From Mixophyes australis (lineage: Eukaryota > Chordata > Amphibia > Anura > Limnodynastidae): a DNA stretch of 64,000 nucleotides. The DNA lies in assembly GCA_036250195.1 (NCBI GenBank), contig JAVHZZ010000011.1, forward strand, positions 53,444,811 through 53,508,810, read 5' to 3'. The position numbers were made by a program, and so were the translations under genes. Of the stretch, positions 55,691-64,000 are shown piece by piece. Positions within the stretch are counted from its first letter, which is position 1, and each line of letters begins with the position of its first letter. The notes beneath the pieces were generated by a model. The model was not told the origin of the DNA. It did no database searches and worked only from the letters and a program-made list of their open reading frames with translations.

Positions 55691-56215
55691 TGTGTCTCCT
55701 TTCTCATCCCCCTATTACCATTCTGTGTCTCCTGTCAGTCTTCCCTCACCTTTAGACTGTGAGCTCCCTTGAGCAGGGCCCTCTTTCCTCGTGTCCTCTT
55801 CCTCCTGTTTACCTTTAGTCCTTCGCCTCTTCTCTCCATTTTGTCACTTGACTCCTGCCCCTACCTTTTTACTCTTCTCTAGTGCCTTATCTTCTCTATA
55901 TCTGCCTTGATCCTGTAAGTTGTGCCCCTTTCTACTGGGCACTGGCGTTACCCCTTTTTTTCACTACCCACCTCCCTTCTTCACTTCCTCTCTAGTCACC
56001 TCTTCCTCTTTGTCCTGTGCTCATTTCTCTACCTAGCTGGTAACTATTTATTTATACTTTTTGTACTTTGTTTGCACTGCACTGTGTTTCTGTACTACCC
56101 TGTATGCCATGTATTGTTACCCTGTACTGTTTTCCTTTGATCTATGTACGGCGCTGCAGACTTTTTGTGGCGCCTCACAAATAAAAGATAATAGTAATAA
56201 TAAAATAATAATAAT
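55691..56215 (+). mobile_element. LINE 3' untranslated end with (ATA)n tail
   Basis: Starts with 'ttagactgtgagctcccttg' and 'agcagggccctc', continues through a C/T-rich stretch, and ends 'tacggcgctgcagacttttt', 'gtggcgcctcacaaataaa' and (ATA)n. This is an L2/CR1-like 3' end; the reverse copy at 14500-14740 matches its last 240 bases. Confidence 0.7.
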
Positions 56216-59195
56216 GATTTGGATATTTGTTTTACCAAATTAGCTGTCCATTGTACTCTGCAAGGCGCATCATGCTAATTCAGCATCCCATCTAGTCAAA
56301 TTGGATTTAATTTAGCATAAGGGGAAAACGTTTCAGCCGATGACCTTCATGGGTGTTTGTGAGGTCAGCAGCAACCCTGAAATAGAGGGGAGTGTAAATC
56401 AGCTAGATGCATACTACAACCAGATCTGGTAAAATTATTGTTTACATGTGTGACCACCTAAACAGTTATAAAGAAGGCCGCCACTGATTTTTTTTTCTTT
56501 TTTATAATAAATGTATCCAGATTGCATGTTATTTCATAAATATAACTGTAAAGCCTGTGTCCAGATGAACATGTTCTTGGAGTACATAAATAATATCCAC
56601 CTTCCGATGCTATGCATTTACATGTTGCTGTCCACACAGATAGCAACAAACTATACATCACTCACAGGATTGTCAATAAAATCATCTCTGCATCATTTAC
56701 TGGTTCCCATCAATAGCATACATTTATTTGGTGACAGTGTAGACAGCACATGTAGCATGTGATAGAGGTCAATATTTATCCAACCTGCCCTTATACTCTA
56801 GTTGAAAATATACTTTAATAACCATTTTATGAAAATATATTTGTAGCAAACACTGCACATTACTTTTGTAATGTATTGTTTTATTTTTATTGATCACTGT
56901 TTTTTTTTTCTTTTAACATTTTTTTTACTGACTGTCATTACATTTACTGATTATTGACAACCATTCTGTGGACTGTACAAGCCTTCAGTGTGCACTCTCG
57001 CATGCCTGATAGGAATGTGAAGGGTACCTACTTTCAATGTGCCATGCATTACCTCATCTCTGACTCACATGTACACTCCCCTTTCTTGGCTACATTAAAC
57101 ATTATCTCACAATTGTTCTTGCCAAGTTTGTACACCAACGTTAGCAGCTTGTGACCTCGAGGAACATTGAAAGACACGAAGCACAGAGCATACTATCAGC
57201 TGACCATTTATCAACACATTGATCTACCTTCTGTCTACTCTCTTATAGAGCTGTTTTCAGTATTCACAAGTAACATTTGCCGACTTCCTTACAATCACCT
57301 ATCTGTTTCTCTCTTGTGTATTTACTTTTCCATTGCAAATGTTGGCTTTGTTTTTTATAAACACTGTTTTAATAGTAGTTTGTGTGCTAATAGTAGTTTG
57401 TGTGTATATAATACCCAAAACCATGTACCTACCAAAGTAGAAGGGGGTGCACTACTACAGCATCTTCCAACCTCCTCCTGCTTGTTATTGTAAACAGGGC
57501 TGTTATTATAGCCAGTACCCTGCACCCTCTCAGACTCCAAACTTTGCTGCCGTTCATTATCTACACAAGTAATCTTGCAACAAATCATTGGGGTGTCTCA
57601 CAAGGGGAATAAGGGGATGTGGGAAGGAACTGATTGAAGAAACAATGCCTGCAGCTGTCACTTCACTGGAGCTTGTCATGACAGACTATCGCCACTGCCT
57701 GCGCAATCTGGTCACCTGATTCAGCAGTGCGAGTGAGCCTCTATATCGATTGGATTTGCTATTCAGTTACTGAGGCCCCTAATTTGGAAATAAGTGAAGT
57801 CTTTTTTTCTAAATTAAAAAATTGAAGTCTGTATGTAGATGCCTATGACCTGTAACTGTAGATGTGACAGATGCAATGGTGAATATTGCCCATGATTTAA
57901 CTTTTATAGCTTTTTATATGTGTTAAATTACAGTTTGTTTTACAAGGGTGGCGGGAGGTGGGAAAGTACTACATTAATTATATTAAAAACGTTGAGGGGT
58001 TCTAAAAAAATGTTGGTATGGTACACAATAATGCCCATATGTGTATGTTTTGGGATTTTTTCACCCTTGGTTGGTGATGACTCTGCCCCAACCGGCAACA
58101 AGCTGTGGCATGTCATGCATATGAGGACCCTTACAAAATTATGCTATGGGTTTCATAAATGTCTAATTACGGCTGTGTGTTTACATATATATATTGTAAT
58201 TATACCATACAGCAAGAGTCAGCCATGACCAAAACTGTAGACAAAGTTTATCTAGAGTGTGTGTGTGTGTGTGTGTTTGTGTGATTTAACACAGCCAATG
58301 AAATATATGAAGAATTGTCTGTGTATGTGTAGGCTTCGAAGGTCATCAATCAACTCTATAAGCTGTCCTAGTTCAAGGAGCCAGCCACACCATATTCCTT
58401 TCTGCAGGACCATGCCCTTGGCGGGCTGTGTTACTGTGACTCCCACTAACCCATGCTGTGGCATTCAAATCTATTAAGAAGCAATTAACCCAAAAGCTGA
58501 GAAAAGAACATGTGGTAGGGTGGGGGATGTTATCCCTGCCACCCTAAATAATCTAAAAGAGACTCCTCCCTACTACCCACTAATCTTTCACTTAACATTT
58601 TACTGGGCCCTCCACCACTTTACCCACCAATCTCTCTTACTAAATTCTCTCGTGTAAAAGTTCACACATTACCACCCTGCTTATTCTTAATCTCAAGTCA
58701 TGCACCGCTTATACCTATATTCGTCCAGATTTTAGGGCATTTCTATAAAATGTAATAAAATACATCTAACCAGTTTTCGATGCAGACTATATTACAGACC
58801 AATTTTCAAGACATCTGTTATTTTACCGACCTGTACAGAGAGCATTCTGGTGACCCATATGTATAATGCCGATATTGTAGAACATCCAAGTAAACCTGCT
58901 AAAAAACGTATATGATAAATATGGTAATAATTTAGTAGGCAGTTAATGTGCATCATTTTCAATAAACAGGGATATCAATGATATATGTCCAAAGCATCCT
59001 GAAGATGCCATACATCAGAGTAATTTTAATACATGGCCAAAAAAAGTCTTTTTCCACCAGACTTGGGGGCTCACCATTAAACTTCATGGCAATAAAGCCT
59101 GGATAGGACAGATATTAAAATAGGTTTTATCTAAGTCCTCTAGTCTAGCCTTTATATAGAGAGAGGAAATTTATAAATCTATTTTATTTTAGGGC
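56216..59195. other. No gene seen
   Basis: AT-rich. 56315-56370 ('aaacgtttcagccgatgacc') resembles a Penelope-type end on the minus strand. A (TG)n run lies at 58258-58282. Frames at 56954-57588 and 57920-58228 have no recognised domain. Confidence 0.4.
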
Positions 59196-59199
59196 AAAA

Positions 59200-60300
59200 A
59201 TCCCTCTCCTTCCTACTCCCTTCCTCTGTCAGGGTCCCTCAAGGTTCTGTTATTGGCCCATTATAGATAGCCTGTCTTGGTCAACTTTTGAAATCCAAAA
59301 TCACCTCTATGCTTATGACACGCTAATCCACCTTTCTTCCATTGACCTCTCTCCCTCTCTCCTGGCCCCCGTGTCCCACTGCCTCTCTGCCCTCTCCACT
59401 TGGACGGCTGGATACTACCTCAAGCCATACTGAGTTTTTAGACTCTCCACTGCTTAGTGTCATATCCTGTCCTCCTGTCTCTCTTTAGGTTGATGGTGTC
59501 ACCCTCTCCCCTGTTCTGCATTCATACTGCCTGGGGGTCATCATTGACTCCGCCTTCAATTTCAGTCACATCCAGTCCCCTACTCAATCCTGTCGCTTCC
59601 ACCTTTGCAACATTGGTAAAATTTGCCCTTTCCTCTACCTCTTGTCATCTCTTGTCTTGAGTGTTGTAATCTCCTCATTTTTGGGCCTACCTGTCATATG
59701 TCTGTCCCCACTGCAATCTGTCCTGAATGTGGCATCACAATTTATCTTCCTCTCCTTTCATTCCTCTTAGCTGTGCCTCTCTGCAAAGCCCACCATTCTC
59801 TCCCCATTCCCTCCAGAATACAATTAATTTGAAGCCCTCTTTAACCCACCACTTCCTACATCTCCAACATTGTCAAGAAATACTCCCCTACACGTTCGCT
59901 TCATCTGCTGATGACCTTTGTCTCTCCCCTTCTCCTACCACCTCACACTCTTACTTTCAGAACTTTGCCCATGCTGCTCTCTACATTTTGAACTCCTTGC
60001 TCCGTCTGACCAGGCTCATCCCCAACCTCCAATCTTTTAAATCAATACCTCAATACTCACCTTTTCACGGTTACACATTCTACCCCATCCTAAACAAATC
60101 TCTGCTCTCACTCATTCTACCTCTTCCACACAACTCCATATCATCTCCATTTACTTACCTGCCCCTCTTAAATTTTAATTCTCATGAGCTTAGCCCACTC
60201 TACATCTCGTTTCCTTGTCCTTTTTTTAAGGTCTCCTTTGCTCTAGTTGTATCTTCTAATAGTTACTTTTTCTATTGTCACTTTGATTTTTTACTGATTC
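59200..60300 (+). pseudogene. Decayed LINE reverse transcriptase C-terminal half
   Basis: Shifting frames hold SVSGSLKV.L (equivalent to the VPQGSVLGP block), HLYAYDTLIHLS (YADDTQ block, 59302-59337), LGVIIDSAFNFSHI, CRFHLCNIGKI, and SHSYFQNFAHAALYILNSL..SFKSI, in the order found in L2/CR1/Rex1-like elements. The catalytic YADD is YAYD. Many stops and frameshifts are present. The 206-codon frame at 59727-60347 uses parts of it but is not a protein in its own right. Confidence 0.7.
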
Positions 60301-60311
60301 TGAGGATGCAG

Positions 60312-60600
60312 GACTACACAGCCATGGAGCCACCAAAGGCTGGATAGAGTGAGAGCCAGGAGTATGACAGGACCACCCTCCAGGGTGGTGGGGCTGGTCC
60401 ATATTGTATCTTCAGTCAGAATTTCCCACGTGTATCTTCAGTCAGAATTTCCAGAGCAGGGTCAGTACCTGTTTGCATGAGTGGAGCTGCCGGCTGAGCT
60501 CCCTACTACACAGCCATGGAGCCACCAAAGGGTGGTAAGAGTGAGAGCCAGGAGTATGATAGGACCACCCTCCAGGGGGGTGGGGCTGGTCCATATTGAG
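60312..60600 (+). repeat. Tandem duplication, about 196-bp period
   Basis: 'actacacagccatggagcca', 'gagagccaggagtatga' and 'aggaccaccctccagggggg' recur at 60312-60412 and 60508-60600. Between them 'tgtatcttcagtcagaattt' is itself doubled (60403 and 60431). The copies are nearly identical, so this is recent. Confidence 0.85.
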
Positions 60601-62420
60601 TCAAAAGTCTAAACATAAGGTATTCAAATTCAAATACTGAATGGTAGCCACGCAACTCGGCTCTCTGGGAATGTCTGCATTCTACTCCACCAATCGTGGG
60701 GAACCTCCAAAGGACCATACCAGCCATTGTATTCTGGACTGGAGGGGAGGGAAGTGCTAGGATCTGGGGCACGTCTGGAGACTGATAGTTATGGCAGAGA
60801 TACAGGTGTAAAGAGGGGAGAGATAGTGTCTCTGGTTTGAGAATGACTAAACAGTCATTTTTGCCATAAAATCAAAGCAGTGGGAGAAGTGGGGATATGG
60901 CATACGGTTCTATACCAGCCCACTTCAACCAGTGGTCATATGACGAATACCTAGCATATCATTTTGAGAGAAAGAAAGAAATATATGCTTGATGTTTCTT
61001 TATAAAGCGTTTATTATGCCTATTACACAAATATAATCTGTAAATAAATAAAGGTACACAAAGTCAACTGAGGGCTAGTAATTGACGCAAAGGCGTATAA
61101 GCGCACAGGTTGTTGAAGATCCTGCATTGGTGTCCTGCAAAGGTTAATGGGTTCAGGTTGTGTGTAATCACTAGTTGATGTCCAATCAGAAGTGCCTTAG
61201 GGGATGGCTTGGGTCAATGGTAGGTTATATAGGATTAAGCATTAGAAAGTGTACTTCCTCTTGCCAATAGAAAGTGTCCCGATCACCCAATCCCAAGTAA
61301 TGTGTGTAGTTTTTGAATTGTATATTTAACCTGTATTTTTTTCTCTTTCAGAAAGGTCTCATAGTGGCAGGTAGCATGCCAATCAGCAGCCATATTGTGG
61401 CGCATTTATGTGGCGGTAGAGCACTCTCACTCATAAGTTTAGCTCATCGTTAGTAATAATTCCCCCCTGAGGGGGTTATGGAGCACCGCCTGGGCAGGTG
61501 GGTCCCAACTATTGAGCCAAATGAAGGAGAGTAGAGCTTCACAACCTAAAAGCGTCTATAGACGTTTGGTCATCACCTGTTGGGTGTGAGGAATGGCTGG
61601 AAGCTGATTGGTTTATGTTGTTCTTCCCCACCATCACCAAAATTGATTTATTCAATTAATTTGTGACCTTTCTTCACCAAGCAAATATCCTGTGTCTGTA
61701 TTTCATAGGCAAGTGAATGTTTTAAGGGCATTATGTAACGGTAATTTTGGATCAACCGCTAGGCTTATTGAAACCCAGATTAATTTTATTAACACTTTTT
61801 TATATAGCTCTAACAACCACCAAATCCTAAATCTGAAATATAGGGCTTAAGGTATTATGTAAAATGGAGTTTATTTTAAAAAATGTCAGGTCCTCTTTAA
61901 ATATAAGCACAAATACAAGCATAATTCCTAACAAACCTAATTTAAATTATAAAACTATTCTAAACACTTAAGAGATCTGTGATGTATGTGTATACTTGTT
62001 TCTTTCAGAAACAATGGCTGCTAATTGGACTGTATTTATAACAATAACCCCCTTCCTTAATTTATACCTAACTGTGAAAATAGCTATAAAGGACTGCATC
62101 TCACAGGCAGCAACGTTATGTCACAGAATAAAAACATGCCTTTAATTAGCACAATATGCATAAAATTAATTCTGAAATTGTATTTTAATTGTAGTGAAAT
62201 ATGACTTGCATGCCTGTTTATTATCGATTCCTTCATCATGGCGATAGGTACGACTTTCACTTAATCTCTGCATTTATCAAAACAATTATTGCTGGGGCCA
62301 TTGAGTGTTACTCAATACTGGACGGAGAGATAAGAATTAACTTACCAATATAGTCCACTAATGAAAGTTGAAAAATAGAATGTATTTATTCTGAAGTGAA
62401 AAATATAAGTATATGTATAT
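60601..62420. other. No gene seen; possibly an old LTR in part
   Basis: 60960-61560 has LTR-like features ('ctgtaaataaataaaggt', 'ttcccccctgagggggtta'), but I could not set ends. The rest is AT-rich. Confidence 0.35.
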
Positions 62421-62424
62421 GTAT

Positions 62425-62437
62425 GTATGTATATGTG

Positions 62438-62486
<49 letters not shown>

Positions 62487-62656
62487 CATACATACATACA
62501 TGTATACATATATATATACATGTATGTATGTATGTGTATACATACATGTAATATATATATATATATATATATGTATGTGTATGTATGTATGTATATGTGT
62601 GTGTGTGTGTATATATATATATATACACACACACACACATATACATACATACATAT

Positions 62657-62707
<51 letters not shown>
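62425..62707. repeat. Compound (TA)n/(TG)n/(CATA)n microsatellite
   Basis: Alternating TA, TATG, CATA and TG/CA runs, nearly self-complementary. Tyr-Ile-rich frames on both strands are artefacts of the repeats. Confidence 0.95.
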
Positions 62708-62712
<5 letters not shown>

Positions 62713-63050
62713 AATATATAAATGCTTAGTGGCGTCTGTGTGTGTGTGTGAAAAAAAAAAACAAGTTGCAGCGCCACCTGCTGGGCAGAGTTATACACTG
62801 ACCTACTAAATTCTTAGTGTGTGTGGGAAAAAAAAATTCAAAAAGGGCTGAAATTTGGTAGGGCTCAAACTCATTTTCGTGAGGTAATTTTACCTCACGA
62901 ACACACATTAAAAAGGCCGCTTGCGTCGGGAATTAACGCTCTTCCCCTGAGGAGGCCTGGGCTAGGTCCAAATGCATGACAAGAACCTTTTTAAGACCTT
63001 AAGTAGCTTGATTTGACTAGAATGCATGAGTATCATGCACGGGTTAACTT
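62708..63050 (+). mobile_element. Helitron/Helentron-like non-autonomous element, copy 2
   Basis: The 5' end TCTCTAATATATAAATGC, followed by a (TG)n stretch, is typical of animal Helitrons. The 3' end has the stem TGCATGA-GTA-TCATGCA at 63023-63039 followed by CGGGTTAACTT. An additional perfect stem, TCGTGAGGTAA with loop TT, lies at 62877-62900. The copy at 25976-26385 is the reverse complement. Neither copy encodes a protein. Confidence 0.62.
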
Positions 63051-63072
63051 GTGTGTGTATATGTATATATAT

Positions 63073-63572
63073 TGTGGCAAGAACCCGCAACTGCAGAAGC
63101 ACACGCAAACAACTTCTTCCTTTTTATGTAGTTTTATTGTCAGGATGGTAAATGTTTTGACACCGTACAGATTTCACAGCAATACTTGGAGACCCTAAAC
63201 GCTATCTAGACATAGCTCAGCTCTCTCAAGACTAGCCAGCTTCCCCAGCGTTGATCTCAGTGCACAAATGATACAAACAAGCTTTTATACCCGATACTCC
63301 TCCCCCCCAGCCTTAGCTTGATGGACAGGTGACACACCCACCTTCTCTTCAAAAGGAAATGCCCCATCACTGGCTTTGTTTGCACTAAAGAGACACACCC
63401 TGTCTGTTTGCTGAGAGGAAGGATTTCTCTGCATGTAAATTAACCAAACTTAAACTATTGTTTGTTACACATAGGTTTTAACATTCAATCTAGGTGCATT
63501 GCTGCACAAATGTTTTACTTTACTTCCCTGCTTTCTCTGCATATTGCCATCTAAATGCCTCCTTTTGTTACA
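63073..63572 (-). mobile_element. Solo LTR, copy B, in (TA)n
   Basis: On the minus strand it starts TGTAACAAAAGGAGGC and ends GGGTTCTTGCCACA, with a TATA box (gggtataaaagc, about 63280) and AATAAA (about 63133). ATAT lies on both sides (63069-63072 and 63573-63576), a 4-bp duplication. It is the complete form of the family seen at 22410-22862. Confidence 0.87.
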
Positions 63573-63574
63573 AT

Positions 63575-63653
63575 ATATACATATATATGTATATATGTAT
63601 ATATATATATATATATGTGTATGTGTATATATTTGTGTGTATATATATGTATA

Positions 63654-63699
<46 letters not shown>

Positions 63700-63743
63700 C
63701 ACACACATATAAATATACATATATATATATGTGTGTATATATT

Positions 63744-63803
<60 letters not shown>

Positions 63804-63835
63804 TGTATATATATATATATATATATATATAATTA
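63575..63835. repeat. (TA)n/(TG)n microsatellite
   Basis: TA runs mixed with TATG and CACA segments; frames within it are artefacts. Confidence 0.95.
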
Positions 63836-64000
63836 TGTATAGATATAGTAAAATAAATTACGATAAAGCATTTTTGGAATGTTTTTGATTTGTAATTTCA
63901 TGGCTTCTCCATATAAATGTTGTCAGCCACCATAAACCCTTTGATGAAATGTGTGAAGTGAAAACTCGCTCTTTCCTAAAGATGCCCCTTAATGCAAACT

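Noticed and set aside
59727..60347. 206-codon plus-strand frame
   Set aside because: It contains LINE C-terminal motifs in its middle only, flanked by out-of-frame LINE and C/T-rich sequence; a chance open reading through a dead LINE.
62358..62809. Frames up to 146 codons on both strands
   Set aside because: Pure (TA)n/(TG)n translation; symmetry of the repeat gives frames on both strands.
63465..63888. Frames up to 129 codons
   Set aside because: Partly LTR copy B and partly TA/TG microsatellite; no protein motif.

Overview
This is vertebrate nuclear DNA. The repeat mix points to an amphibian, probably a frog or toad with a large genome: hAT and Harbinger MITEs, a Ty3/gypsy chromovirus, a Penelope-like element, Helitron/Helentron-like elements, a tRNA-derived SINE sharing its tail with a LINE, and very many (TA)n tracts. 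The species call is inference from these families; nothing in the window is species-diagnostic. There is no operon-like gene organisation. Nearly all recognisable coding sequence is decayed mobile-element sequence.

Layout. 1-8279: the end of a hAT element, a broken copy of an uncharacterised dispersed protein family (598-1190, minus), a 566-bp hAT MITE with a clean 8-bp duplication (2836-3401), and a 2.4-kb hAT-type element (5256-7678) holding an LTR-like segment and a 31-bp minisatellite. 8280-15348: one nested retrotransposon, flanked by ATTCT on both sides. Its 5' LTR is 8285-9328. Its interior has gag and integrase/chromodomain remnants, with protease, reverse transcriptase and most of RNase H deleted. 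Its 3' LTR (11228-15343) is split by a 2.4-kb hAT element (11234-13657) and also carries a LINE tail. 15983-26450: a cluster of LTRs, hAT elements and a Helentron-like element, most abutting (TA)n microsatellites; the largest is a 5.1-kb hAT (17202-22266) with long internal satellite arrays.

26451-37100: mostly unique AT-rich DNA with an ERV-like LTR, two 155-164 bp hAT MITEs with perfect 8-bp duplications, a SINE and two hairpin-array MITEs. 37190-38245: the only candidate host gene signal, a promoter/5'UTR-like stretch leading to a short signal-peptide exon with a consensus splice donor at 38245/38246. The rest of that gene would lie beyond the window or in exons I could not recognise.

38246-64000: probable intronic or intergenic DNA with scattered repeats. 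These include a Penelope-like 3' end with a GIY-YIG C-terminal remnant and a hammerhead-like motif (45953-47362), a 367-bp near-perfect palindrome (48089-48455), a Harbinger MITE (51390-51816), a 175-bp palindromic MITE (55516-55690), LINE fragments (55691-56215, 59200-60300), a second Helentron-like copy (62708-63050) and a second copy of one LTR (63073-63572). I found no convincing new cellular system. The notable material is the nested transposon history, the repeated use of (TA)n tracts as insertion sites, the satellite-bearing hAT family and the hairpin-array MITEs.
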